Below, one piece after another: positions 17,701 to 25,477 of a DNA stretch of 64,000 nt. The translations under genes were made by a program, and so were the position numbers. Origin of the DNA: an uncultured Bacilli bacterium (GTDB lineage: Bacteria; Bacillota_I; Bacilli_A; RF39; UBA660); assembly GCA_934155645.1 (NCBI GenBank), contig CAKPHC010000001.1:248001-312000 (forward strand). The letters are read 5' to 3'. Each line of letters opens with the position of its first letter. Within the stretch, counting starts at the first letter, position 1. The notes beneath the pieces are model-generated. The model was not told where the DNA came from and made no database searches. It saw only the letters and a list, made by a program, of their open reading frames with translations.

Positions 17701-18126
17701 TGATGATGCAAGTATAGCAAATCCAGTCATACGTGTAGCATAAATATCTTGATGATCTCCAAAAATTGATAAAGCATGAGTTGATAAACTTCTAGCAGCA
17801 ACATTTATAACGCATGGCAACAATTCACCTGCTATTTTATACATATTAGGAATCATTAATAAAAGTCCTTGGCTAGCAGTGTATGTAGTTGCTAAAGTAC
17901 CATTTAATAATGCACCATGAACAAGTCCTATAGCACCCGCTTCGCTTTGCATTTCTACAACTTTAACCGTATCACCAAAAAAGTTAGTTTTACCTTCACT
18001 TGACCATTTATCAATATATTCTGCCATTGGAGAAGCTGGTGTAATAGGATAAATACCAGCTAACTCACTAAATTGATATGAAACATAACTACAAGCTTCA
18101 TTACCATCCATAATTTTATATTTCAT
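14710..18126 (-). CDS. nifJ: Pyruvate:ferredoxin (flavodoxin) oxidoreductase
   Basis: About 1138 residues, a single-chain PFOR. It oxidises pyruvate and CoA to acetyl-CoA and CO2, passing electrons to ferredoxin, the anaerobic route out of glycolysis. The N-terminal domain starts with YQFSELAGIYPITPASPMAEY. Two 4Fe-4S motifs follow (CIMCNMCSMVCPHAV and CTGCGLCSNICP). The C-terminal TPP domain has CAGCGETPYLKLL, GCSSIYGGN and GGDGWAYDIGFGG. I place the start at ATG 18126, after AGAAAGAGTG; the upstream ATG at 18159 adds 11 residues unlike the family. It is monocistronic. Confidence 0.97.
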   Translation of the reverse strand: MKYKIMDGNEACSYVSYQFSELAGIYPITPASPMAEYIDKWSSEGKTNFFGDTVKVVEMQSEAGAIGLVHGALLNGTLATTYTASQGLLLMIPNMYKIAGELLPCVINVAARSLSTHALSIFGDHQDIYATRMTGFAILASSSVQQAHDLTAVSYLSTIKGSVPFVNFFDGFRTSHELQKIQLLDMDEVKKLIDQKKLDEFKSRAISNNAVTKGTNQNDDIYFQITESRNKYYDELPDIVNGYMKKINKLTGKDYKPFNYYGAKDATKVIVAMGSVCETIKQTIDTMISNGEKVGLIEVHLYRPFSADYLLKVLPKTVNSIAVLDRTKESGSAEPLYLDVVNVISKYDSSIKVIGGRYGLSSKNTTPYQIKAVYDFLDREDSFNGFTIGIVDDVTKLSLDDVAIDIKPCDYEMLIYGFGSDGMVSASKDLIKVTGDNAKVYVQGYFEYDSKKSGGVTISHLRFDKNPIRATYYVEKPNLVVCTKDIYLKKMHMLDNIVENGIFLLNTNKSKEEVLDIISTHDKNIIKNRNIKLYIVNANKIADEVGLSGKINTIIETVIFKISMIIPFAFAISKIKESLKVLFTNKGEDVIVKNVLAINRALESLELVNTSEIEEKREINKAKSIFEMIEAKEGNKLKVSDLIQYADGTFEGGMAKLEKRDISERVPCYNKDNCIMCNMCSMVCPHAVIRPFLLNKDEVENAPNGVKKDLLDSAINDDLKYTVGISISDCTGCGLCSNICPGKKGNKALTMVNTEEAKTNSNIEKYKYLFNEVKEKKPLNVSTIKGSQFVNPKIEFPGACAGCGETPYLKLLTQLFGNELVIANATGCSSIYGGNVPGTAYNVPWASSLFEDNAEFGMGMAVADHIRKDKIRSIIEKNVALIPERDKEIYASYYKRMDYQSSCLLYEVVENSKIFDLIAMKEFIKAKSFWIIGGDGWAYDIGFGGLDHVLSTHENVNILVLDTEVYSNTGGQASKSSPKGSVAKFASRGKENAKKDLARIALSYPHVYVATISLGANMQQAINALTEAKNYNGPSIVIAYAPCIAQGILKGMSNSIDEEKKATQSGYFPIFRYNPDNKKFFLDSKSDFDKYKEFLLGENRYRTLGRTNPAKLDELLNENMKDAMERYEFYKGLSENNK

Positions 18127-18185
18127 AATATCACTCTTTCTTATATTAACTATTAACATTATATAATAAAAACACCAAAAAATAT

Positions 18186-18211
18186 ATAAAAAGCGAGTAT
18201 TAAACTCGCTT
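18186..18211 (-). terminator. Terminator downstream of the CapA-like gene
   Basis: Minus-strand AAGCGAGT pairs with ACTCGCTT around a 5-nt loop and is followed by a TTTTTATAT run, six bases after the stop codon. Confidence 0.75.
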
Positions 18212-18216
18212 ATCCA

Positions 18217-19395
18217 TTATTTTCTTATAATTTCTCTTGAACCTTTAGTAGCAATATTCATAAATTGGTCATAATATCTTTGATATCCTGGCAAAATAGT
18301 ATCATCTAATTTAGAGAAAGGATATAATTTAAATCCTGCTCCGTACGTGATACCTGCCTTTCTGGTATAAACCAATTGAGCAGCTGGTTCTTCTAAAGTT
18401 ATTGTAACATTACCATCAGTAACAGTTTTTTTAATAGTTACAGATGCCATCAAACCAACTAATCTTTCTATACCTATCTGAGATGATATAAAGTTTCCTA
18501 ATGAATATATAACCATAGTATTATCTATAAAATCTATTGGTTGAATAACATGAGGATGAGTACCAATTACAATATCAACGCCAAGAGATGCAAGATATTT
18601 AGCAATGGTTTTTTCTTCTTGAACAGGAGTATGTGTATATTCAGCACCCCAATGCATTGCTACCATAACAACATCTACTTTATCACGAACACGTTCAATA
18701 TCAGCCTTTACCTTTTCTTCACTATACAAATCAAATAAGTAATCTTTCCCGTATGGAATTCTAAGTCCATTTGTTAATGTAGAGTATGAAAGCAAAGTAT
18801 ATGTTATACCATTTTTTTCCATTATTCTAGGTGTCACTCTTGATTCTTCCGATTCATAAGATCCCGCTGCTATTACACCTTCTTGTTTTCCCCAATAATT
18901 TATTGAGTTAATCAATCCTCTTTCACCATAGTCTAACGAATGGTTAGTAGCAAGACTAACAAGGTTAAATCCCATATTCATAAACGCATCCCCAACTTCT
19001 TGTGGAGAATTAAATAAAGGATAACTAGATAATCCCAAAGAAGTTCCTCCTAATATCGTTTCCTGATTATAATATTTTAAATCATACTGTTCTATAATAG
19101 TTTTTACTTCAGTAAACATATTATTAAAATTATAAACACCGTTAGAATATGCATCTTTATAAACAGCACCATGAATTAGGGCATCACCTACCGCAATAAA
19201 TGTAGCGCTTGTCTCATAATTATTTTTATCACTAGGAGAGTCATTATCAACTATATTAGGTTTCCTGTTTTTTTCTTCTTGTTCTGCCTTATAAAGTGAA
19301 ATACCAAATAAAGTTCCCCCTGCAATAATAGATATAATTGCTAAAACTATTAAAACTATTGATATAATTCTTATAGTTTTTTTCTTTTTTTTCAC
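18217..19395 (-). CDS. CapA-family membrane-anchored metallophosphatase-like protein
   Basis: 392 residues. A lysine-rich start and one membrane helix (about residues 10-32) are followed by an exported CapA (PGA_cap) domain. Visible signatures are FIAVGDALIHGAVY, NFNNMFTEVK, LVSLATNHSLDYGERGL, MVAMHWGAEYTHTP and VDIVIGTHPHVIQPID, with the metal-binding Asp/His/Asn residues intact. The family is named after poly-gamma-glutamate capsule synthesis but includes many uncharacterised exported phosphoesterases. It ends a run with the phosphodiester glycosidase and repeat-domain genes upstream (15-bp and 2-bp gaps). A paralog lies at 31373-32500. Confidence 0.88.
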   Translation of the reverse strand: MKKKKKTIRIISIVLIVLAIISIIAGGTLFGISLYKAEQEEKNRKPNIVDNDSPSDKNNYETSATFIAVGDALIHGAVYKDAYSNGVYNFNNMFTEVKTIIEQYDLKYYNQETILGGTSLGLSSYPLFNSPQEVGDAFMNMGFNLVSLATNHSLDYGERGLINSINYWGKQEGVIAAGSYESEESRVTPRIMEKNGITYTLLSYSTLTNGLRIPYGKDYLFDLYSEEKVKADIERVRDKVDVVMVAMHWGAEYTHTPVQEEKTIAKYLASLGVDIVIGTHPHVIQPIDFIDNTMVIYSLGNFISSQIGIERLVGLMASVTIKKTVTDGNVTITLEEPAAQLVYTRKAGITYGAGFKLYPFSKLDDTILPGYQRYYDQFMNIATKGSREIIRK

Positions 19396-19410
19396 TATCT
19401 CACCACACTT

Positions 19411-20466
19411 CTATTTTAGAATTAATCCAAATCCACTTACTACTCTTCTTCCTCCAGTAACAACTTGTCCATAAATATTTTTTGGAGTATTAATAATTTT
19501 ACCATTAATTGCTAGTTGTGCTGATGTACCACCATCTAAGTTGGCAGCATTATAAGCACCATATAGTTTTAAAGTCTCAATTACTTCCATCATGTTAGGT
19601 CCAGCAGCGTGAGTTCCCTCAGTAACTAAGAATAAAACTACACCATCTTTTCTTTGCGCAATAGCAACACGAGCAGCTCTTGAATATCCACCAACTGTCG
19701 CATTAACAAATTGTAATTCTTTACCATTTACAATTAAGAATGGTCCAAATTCTAAGGCATCACGCATTCCCATATCAATTGCTTCTTGACCAGTTGCATA
19801 AGTTAATAACAATTTATTATCCTTATTAAATCCAATTAAGTTAGCTTTTCCGTCATTATCAGACCAAATGATTTTACTATCCTTAATTAGGTACCCCATT
19901 GGTACATCACTACCCCAACCGTAGTCAACAAACATACCTCCATTGATACAAACAGTTCCACCCATTCTTTGGCACATATCTTTGATACGTTCTTGACCAG
20001 TACCACTTCCAAATGATTTAGAATGAATAAGTTGAACTTTAGATGGGTCATATATAGCAACTAAATGAGCATCATATTTTCCTACCTTAACTTTTAAGTA
20101 TTTATAATCTTCATTACCAGGGTCTCTCGTTAATATTTGCTCATCATATTCATTGTCATAATCCTTTTTAGGACCAGTATCAATAACAATTTTATCCAAG
20201 TCAACCGCATCATTTATTGGAATATATGCACCTTGTGATAAAATATTTTGAATAGTTTCATCACTCCAAAATGTATATGCAATATATTGATGGGTTTTAG
20301 TACTCATCGCAGTGTTTATAATTAAGTTTCTAAATCCTGCATAAGGACCATATACCACAAAGAAACAACCAGCTACCAGAATATCTAATATAATAAATAG
20401 GATAGTAGTCTTGCGTATTCTTCTAGGTTTCTTTTCTCTTTTTTGTTTTTTTTCTTTCTTTGCCAT
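19411..20466 (-). CDS. Membrane-anchored phosphodiester glycosidase (NAGPA-like)
   Basis: 351 residues: a lysine/arginine-rich cytoplasmic start, one membrane helix (about 20-42), then an exported domain of the phosphodiester glycosidase/DUF2233 family. Signatures include GGTVCINGGMF, GFNKDNKLLLTY, FGPFLIVNGK, RVAIAQRKDGVVLFLVTEG and NAANLDGGTSAQLAINGK. The conserved Asp and GGTS are present. Family members remove GlcNAc from phosphodiester linkages; a cell-wall or teichoic-acid substrate is plausible here. It is co-transcribed with the CapA-like gene and the gene at 20469-21875. Confidence 0.85.
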   Translation of the reverse strand: MAKKEKKQKREKKPRRIRKTTILFIILDILVAGCFFVVYGPYAGFRNLIINTAMSTKTHQYIAYTFWSDETIQNILSQGAYIPINDAVDLDKIVIDTGPKKDYDNEYDEQILTRDPGNEDYKYLKVKVGKYDAHLVAIYDPSKVQLIHSKSFGSGTGQERIKDMCQRMGGTVCINGGMFVDYGWGSDVPMGYLIKDSKIIWSDNDGKANLIGFNKDNKLLLTYATGQEAIDMGMRDALEFGPFLIVNGKELQFVNATVGGYSRAARVAIAQRKDGVVLFLVTEGTHAAGPNMMEVIETLKLYGAYNAANLDGGTSAQLAINGKIINTPKNIYGQVVTGGRRVVSGFGLILK

Positions 20467-20468
20467 AA

Positions 20469-21875
20469 CTACACCTCTACCTTATATGGTTTATCTTTAG
20501 TTCCTTCGCCTTCAACTACTTTAGGAGTTTTAATAGAAATCACTGGTTTATATGGTCTAGAAATTCCAGGTTTAGAACTAATTAAGTCATTGCTATAATA
20601 ATAGATTCTTCCTTCTCTAGGAGATTTATTAGATACATAATAACCTTCTTGGTCATTATCAAATTTTAAATCTACTACACTAGGAATACCAACTTTAACT
20701 GTAACTTTATCTTTATAAACGTTCTTATAACTCTTTTCATAAGTAGTAGTATAAACATCAAAATCTAAAAGTGCATCTTTATAAGATAATCCTTCATAAA
20801 ATTTATTATTTAATAATTCCGCTAAAGAGTTTTTACTATCTGCCTTATAATCTAAAATACTTGTATCAAAGCGATAAGTACTTAATCCTTTGTTATATAA
20901 TCCTGCATATGCTAATTTCAAAACATCTTCATCTTTATCTACAACTACCCATGTATCTTCATCTATTGTTAAATAAGAACCAAATTTAATTGTCTTATCA
21001 TCTTTTTCAATTTTATAAGGATCATCTAATGAACCACTACCACCTAATAAGGCAACTGAATTCTTAATTGTAACAACTGGTTTTACAAAATATGTATTAT
21101 TAGCTTCTGAAGTTGAGATACTACTTCCATTAGCAATCCATACTTTATTATCACCTGAATAAGTACTTAACCACACCATATCTTCATCATGTGAAACATA
21201 TGTAGTTGAATCAACAACACTATTTAAATAATCATTAGCTTGTAATAATTTAACATAATAATCAGAGTTTTTATCATTACAACTAAATCCTTCTATCGTA
21301 TCCATCTTATCGTTACAAATAGTTGATTTAACTAAATAATCAGTATTCAAATGTTTAACAAATACATCATTTAGATATTTGTTAATATCAGAATTAACAT
21401 AATCACTTTTACCAAAGTTCCAAGCTAAAATATTAATATAATCATTTAAGATTATTTCTAATGAACCATCCACATTTGTTCTTACTACTCGCCATAACAT
21501 ATTACTATATTTAATATAATTATTAGAAGTAGCACCCTTAAAAACATAAACGCCATTTTCTCTATATAGGCCATCACCAGAAGACGCTATAGGAGTATTA
21601 TGTGTTAAAACATTTGAAATTAACTCAGCTGTTTGTCCGCCTTCTATTTTAGGATTATATATTTTATAATATTTTATCAATCTAGAACCATAAAAAATAC
21701 AACAACCTATAATAAAAATCAAACTTGCCAAACAAAAAACAGTTTGTATAAGTCCTTTTTTTAATCGTCTTTTTTTACCAGTCTTCTTACCTTTTTTACT
21801 TGTTTTTTTTCCGCTTTTTTCTTCTTTATCTATATTATCATCCAAATCTAAGATTTCGATATCTTCATCTTTCAT
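20469..21875 (-). CDS. Exported protein with two related DUF6273-like domains
   Basis: 468 residues. An acidic start and a lysine-rich stretch precede one membrane helix (about 42-66) and an exported region. Two segments look alike: YIKYSNMLWRVVRTNVDGSLEIILNDY and IKFGSYLTIDEDTWVVVDKDEDVLKLAYAG. Each is followed by an assembly resembling the DUF6273 (FISUMP-like) pattern, with TYxxxxYVKPVVTIK- and PYKPVISIK-type strands. The repetition suggests an internal duplication. It begins a three-gene surface operon. Function is unknown; a surface location is likely. Confidence 0.6.
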   Translation of the reverse strand: MKDEDIEILDLDDNIDKEEKSGKKTSKKGKKTGKKRRLKKGLIQTVFCLASLIFIIGCCIFYGSRLIKYYKIYNPKIEGGQTAELISNVLTHNTPIASSGDGLYRENGVYVFKGATSNNYIKYSNMLWRVVRTNVDGSLEIILNDYINILAWNFGKSDYVNSDINKYLNDVFVKHLNTDYLVKSTICNDKMDTIEGFSCNDKNSDYYVKLLQANDYLNSVVDSTTYVSHDEDMVWLSTYSGDNKVWIANGSSISTSEANNTYFVKPVVTIKNSVALLGGSGSLDDPYKIEKDDKTIKFGSYLTIDEDTWVVVDKDEDVLKLAYAGLYNKGLSTYRFDTSILDYKADSKNSLAELLNNKFYEGLSYKDALLDFDVYTTTYEKSYKNVYKDKVTVKVGIPSVVDLKFDNDQEGYYVSNKSPREGRIYYYSNDLISSKPGISRPYKPVISIKTPKVVEGEGTKDKPYKVEV

Positions 21876-21941
21876 TTAATCACATCCAATTCTATTAAAT
21901 TATAACAAAATTAGCTATATGTTTCAACCCAATTATTGAAG

Positions 21942-21970
21942 AAAAAAAATAACAGGAGTTAATCCTGTTA
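21942..21970 (-). terminator. Terminator downstream of oapA-like gene
   Basis: Minus-strand TAACAGGA pairs with TCCTGTTA and is followed by eight T residues, just after the stop codon of the membrane protein gene. Confidence 0.8.
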
Positions 21971-21975
21971 CATTA

Positions 21976-22563
21976 CTATTTTCTATAAAAAATTGCTATA
22001 AAAGATGAAAATCTGAAAATAATTTCATCACTTTTATTCATAGCTAAAGTTTTACCCATTGCTTTACCACCTATTGTCATTGAAGCTACTAAAGCAGTTA
22101 TAATAAGTGAAGTTACTAATAAATTCAAATGAAAAGTACTAGCTAGAATAACCGCAATTGAAGCTGAAGTAGAACCACTTATAATTCCACATATATCACC
22201 TATTACGTCATTACAAAAACTAGAAACCTTTTCAGCATTTTTTATTAACCTTACCGCAAGTTTAGCCCCTTTAACATTTTTAGCAGCCATTGAATTAAAA
22301 GTACTTTGGTCAGCAACTGTTATACTAACACCAATTATATCAAATAGAATACCTAATCCAATAAATACTAATACTAGTATTACACTAACAAAAATATTCG
22401 CATTGGGTATAATAGTTTCTGATAATAAAGAGAATAATAACGAAATAAAAAACGTTATTGTAGTTATCTTTATTATCCAATTATAATTAATGAGTTTTTT
22501 ATTCTTAACTGGTTTCTTACCAGCTTTATTAGAATATTTCTCCTTACACTTTTTATTTTTCAT
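21976..22563 (-). CDS. oapA: Small DUF21/CNNM-like membrane protein, probable OLE-associated protein OapA
   Basis: 195 residues. A basic, cytoplasmic start is followed by about four membrane helices (about 29-50, 56-80, 128-146, 148-170). Between the helix pairs lies ITVADQSTFNSMAAKNVKGAK and then NAEKVSSFCNDVIGDICGIISGS. This layout, with an xAxxVKGAKxAxxLxxNAexVsxfxnDvIGDI core, resembles the DUF21 membrane domain of CNNM/CorC-type magnesium exporters without CBS domains. Known OapA proteins are of this size and architecture and are encoded right after OLE RNA, which is exactly its position here. It would hold the RNA at the membrane. A GAGGAG site sits 3 bp before the ATG. The assignment rests on architecture and context. 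Confidence 0.6.
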   Translation of the reverse strand: MKNKKCKEKYSNKAGKKPVKNKKLINYNWIIKITTITFFISLLFSLLSETIIPNANIFVSVILVLVFIGLGILFDIIGVSITVADQSTFNSMAAKNVKGAKLAVRLIKNAEKVSSFCNDVIGDICGIISGSTSASIAVILASTFHLNLLVTSLIITALVASMTIGGKAMGKTLAMNKSDEIIFRFSSFIAIFYRK

Positions 22564-22573
22564 ATGCTCCTCG

Positions 22574-23158
22574 AAAAAAAATAATGAAATGGCAATTAAT
22601 ATAATAAACTTTGCGTCTTTAGGTCAAGTTGGATTTCCCTTATTTTTACTCATCGTTACCAATTGAGCAGTTCCCTTTTGAAAAAATAAGTAGTAAGTTA
22701 CCTTATCTACGACTTGATTACCACTTAGTACACACTGCAATCTTATATTAATCTACACCCTAGGAGATTTCCTCAACAATACCCCCTATTACTATGCTTT
22801 TTTGCAGTACTAGTTTCAAGTAGCGATACTTATAATAAGGTGTACACCAAATAATAAGTTGTCTCTATTCCCTAATACCACTCAAGCCAAGCTACTCTAT
22901 CCATAGCTTTAGCCACAAGATAGGTTCAAGCCTGGTTCGTAAAAGTTAGTTTAACTTTCTCTCACAAAGACAGGTCTCCACGCAAAAATGGGTCGGATTC
23001 GTATGCCATTACGAGCGCCCACAATCACTTCAAATCCAGCATTCACCCCAAACTGGGCGTAAGAAGCAAACACCAGACGTTTCATAGATATGCTCTTTAA
23101 CGATATTTTACCCTCGTCTTCATAATAAATGTATCGACTAGAATAGTGCGCCATTTCG
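22574..23158 (-). ncRNA. ole: Probable OLE (ornate, large, extremophilic) noncoding RNA
   Basis: A roughly 585-nt transcript without a credible gene runs from a strong promoter to the gene for the OapA-like membrane protein. The region is visibly less AT-rich than its surroundings. Its ends pair: GAAATGGC (23150-23157) with GCCATTTC (22586-22593), and CTCG with CGAG, followed by a T-run (22574-22581). That closes the whole RNA by a terminal helix. Internal hairpins include AAAGTTA-AAC-TAACTTT and AGCTA-9 nt-TAGCT. Length (about 600 nt), a terminal stem and an adjacent four-helix DUF21-like protein fit OLE RNA. A 67-codon frame at 22951-23154 lacks a ribosome site and is rejected. I cannot compare it with the covariance model. 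Confidence 0.6.
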
Positions 23159-23164
23159 AGTTAC

Positions 23165-23193
23165 ATTATAACACAAATATAAAAAAAAGTCAA
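23165..23193 (-). promoter_or_regulatory. Promoter of the large noncoding RNA
   Basis: Minus-strand TTGACT (23188-23193), a 17-bp spacer and TATAAT (23165-23170), one of the best promoters in the window. The -35 box is formed by the end of the cdaR terminator stem. Confidence 0.8.
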
Positions 23194-23221
23194 AGGCCCC
23201 ATTAAAAGTGCCTCTGACTTT
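23181..23221 (-). terminator. Terminator after cdaR
   Basis: Minus-strand AAGTCAGAGGC pairs, with one mismatch, with GCCTTTGACTT around a short loop and is followed by eight T residues. It ends the cdaA-cdaR operon six bases after its stop codon and overlaps the promoter of the large RNA. Confidence 0.8.
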
Positions 23222-23226
23222 GTAAT

Positions 23227-24582
23227 TTATTTTTTCAATATCCTAATTTTTACTTTTCTAGTACGAGGAGTATAAGTCAATCTTGTATCTTCTCCAGTTA
23301 CTTTAACATCTACTTCATGTTCTCCTTCTTTTAATCCTGCTAAATCTATGTATGCAGTAATAGTATTAGTATCCAATGCATCAAGAACAGATTTACTACC
23401 GTTAACAATAACAGTTACTGTACTATTTTCCTTACTAGAAGCTTGAACACTATAACCGTCACCTAAGTTAACTGATTTAATCTGTAAATCTTTTACTTCT
23501 TTAGAAACTATATCATCTAAAGTAAGTTTTACCGTAATTGTCTTAACACTTATTTCTCTAACCCCTGTTGGCTTAGATAAGTTAATTGTATAAGTTTTAT
23601 CACGAGTTACATTAGATACATCTATTTTAACAGGTAAATATTCAATTGTAGATAAAGCTATACTATCACCATAAATAGTAACCTCTTGAATACTAGGAGT
23701 TAATGTCTTAACAGCTTTTCCTTCAGGTGTACCTTCTGGTATTACCTTAATAGGAACATTTTTACTTGGTGAAGTAATTTTAATTACTGCTTCAACTTTA
23801 TTAGGTACTATTTCAACATCTATTATTTTTCCATCTTTATCATATGCTACTAGAGGAATATCAGTAAGTGTTGTAGTACCCGCTGTTGGTTTAGAAATAT
23901 TTTCTACATCAACTAATGCTTTTACAGAAGCAACTTGGCTTAATTTATACGACGCACCTTTAATTATTACGTTATCTCTATTTAATGCAATATTTTCAAT
24001 ATTTAACTTAGTATCAAGTTTATCTTTATGAATAATATCAGAAGTTAATTCTCTATTTTCAGATACCTTTTCATAAATTGTAACAGTTACATTTGAAGTA
24101 TCAAGTTTATATTCAACAGATGATACTGATTGTTTGTATTTAAGATTTACTCTGTGTTTGCCAGCAGATAACCCTGTTAAATCAACAGTAACTTCATCAG
24201 CTGGATATTGCTTTGCTAAATAAACGTCCCATTTTCTACCAATCAATGTTACATCAACTGTATTCGGCAATCCTTCTACAACAAATGCTTCTTCATTGTA
24301 TACAGCTTTTACTGGTTGACCATATAAAACTTCAGCTGAATTGTCAACTAAAGTAGTAAATTTGTTATCTATTGCAAAAAATGCAATCAAAGCACAAACA
24401 AGTGAAATAATAACCAAAGATTGACGATTAGTTAAGAATTTTTCAAGACCATGACCATTGTTTTTTAAAGCATCTGTTATCAATAAGATTAATTTAGTAA
24501 TTGGAGTAATAATTAATCTATCAAATAAATTAAATATTTTTACAAATATATTCTTCTTTTTACCACTATTTATTCTCTTCAT
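23227..24582 (-). CDS. cdaR: YbbR-domain protein CdaR, regulator of diadenylate cyclase
   Basis: About 451 residues. A basic cytoplasmic start, an amphipathic stretch and one membrane helix (about residues 60-80) are followed by four exported YbbR repeats. Each has the pattern seen in VKAVYNEEAFVVEGLPNTVDVTLIG and VDLTGLSAGKHRVNLKY. The last repeat is TAYIDLAGLKEGEHEVDVKV. CdaR binds CdaA and tunes c-di-AMP synthesis. I place the start at ATG 24582, because GAGGAAGAG is spaced for it and not for ATG 24597. The coding region overlaps cdaA by 17 bp, so the two are translationally coupled. Confidence 0.92.
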   Translation of the reverse strand: MKRINSGKKKNIFVKIFNLFDRLIITPITKLILLITDALKNNGHGLEKFLTNRQSLVIISLVCALIAFFAIDNKFTTLVDNSAEVLYGQPVKAVYNEEAFVVEGLPNTVDVTLIGRKWDVYLAKQYPADEVTVDLTGLSAGKHRVNLKYKQSVSSVEYKLDTSNVTVTIYEKVSENRELTSDIIHKDKLDTKLNIENIALNRDNVIIKGASYKLSQVASVKALVDVENISKPTAGTTTLTDIPLVAYDKDGKIIDVEIVPNKVEAVIKITSPSKNVPIKVIPEGTPEGKAVKTLTPSIQEVTIYGDSIALSTIEYLPVKIDVSNVTRDKTYTINLSKPTGVREISVKTITVKLTLDDIVSKEVKDLQIKSVNLGDGYSVQASSKENSTVTVIVNGSKSVLDALDTNTITAYIDLAGLKEGEHEVDVKVTGEDTRLTYTPRTRKVKIRILKK

Positions 24583-25390
24583 AAATCTCTTCCTCATTTA
24601 CATCATCTTCAAAATCAGATTCTTGTTTTGGTCTTAATTCGTCAATTAACATCATTCTAACATCATCAAGAGATAAGTTATAGAATAATTCACCTTTAAC
24701 AGCTATAGATAATCTGCCAGTCTCTTCAGATACTACAAGAGAAATACAATCACTCTCTTCAGTAATACCTATAGCAGCTCTATGTCTTGTACCTAATCTT
24801 TTATTATTTTTAATATTATTACTTGTTGGGAACACTGCTCCAGCACAGCTAATTCTATCACCTTGAATTATAACACCACCATCATGTAATGGATTATTTG
24901 GGAAGAATATAGAAATTAACAACTCGCTAGAAACATCACCATATATCTTTTTAGCTCTATTTATATAATCTGCCAAACTAGTATCACGTTCAATAACAAT
25001 TAAAGCTCCTATTCTTGCTTTTCTTAAATAATCCATAGCTTGAACTATTTCATAAACAAGGCGTTCACGTTCGTCAACAGTTAATACTTTGTGTCTCCCT
25101 AATAACTGACTTCTACCTAACTGTTCTAGTACTGTTCTTATCTCCGGTTGGAAGATAATTATAAGTGCTAAAGGTCCCCACATAATTATGTATTCAAGTA
25201 AAAAACCTATCGTAACAAAATGAAATATATCAGAAGCAATCTTTAATATTGCTACTATAATTACGCCCTTAAAAATCAATGTAAGTTTAACGTTGTTTTT
25301 GATATTCTTTAATATATAATAAAAAATCAACCAAACAATTAAAATATCAACAATCTTGTTAATAATTGATAAAATACTATCTATAGTCAT
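24566..25390 (-). CDS. cdaA: Diadenylate cyclase CdaA (c-di-AMP synthase)
   Basis: 274 residues: three membrane helices (about 10-80), a linker, then the DAC domain. Active-site motifs are intact: NPLHDGGVIIQGDRI (DGA-type motif, here DGG) and LGTRHRAAIGITEESD (RHR). It joins two ATP into c-di-AMP, which controls potassium uptake, osmolyte balance and cell-wall homeostasis. An AGAGGAG site precedes the ATG. Its partner cdaR follows; glmM, often the third gene, is absent here. Just downstream lies the probable OLE RNA, linked in other Bacillota to magnesium homeostasis. Confidence 0.96.
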   Translation of the reverse strand: MTIDSILSIINKIVDILIVWLIFYYILKNIKNNVKLTLIFKGVIIVAILKIASDIFHFVTIGFLLEYIIMWGPLALIIIFQPEIRTVLEQLGRSQLLGRHKVLTVDERERLVYEIVQAMDYLRKARIGALIVIERDTSLADYINRAKKIYGDVSSELLISIFFPNNPLHDGGVIIQGDRISCAGAVFPTSNNIKNNKRLGTRHRAAIGITEESDCISLVVSEETGRLSIAVKGELFYNLSLDDVRMMLIDELRPKQESDFEDDVNEEEIYEENK

Positions 25391-25408
25391 AAAATTTTTC
25401 TCCTCTTA

Positions 25409-25425
25409 AGTACCACCCTGGTACT
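25409..25425. promoter_or_regulatory. Palindrome between the cdaA -10 box and ribosome site
   Basis: AGTACCA-CCC-TGGTACT is a perfect 7-bp dyad, immediately after a TATAAT-like box (25431-25436, minus strand). It could be an operator or a short leader hairpin for cdaA. No good -35 box is visible upstream. Confidence 0.4.
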
Positions 25426-25437
25426 ATAATATTATAC

Positions 25438-25477
25438 AAAAAAAGATATAATTAGTAAATAGCATAATTATATCTTT
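25438..25477 (-). terminator. Terminator of the Q/N-rich protein gene
   Basis: Minus-strand AAAGATATAATTA pairs over 13 bp with TAATTATATCTTT and is followed by a T-run. The stem contains the stop codon of the upstream gene and isolates cdaA. Confidence 0.75.

Noticed and set aside
22951..23154. A 67-codon open frame inside the large RNA region
   Set aside because: No ribosome site, the ATG is only a few bases from the expected transcript start, and the sequence takes part in the terminal RNA helix; it resembles no protein that I know.
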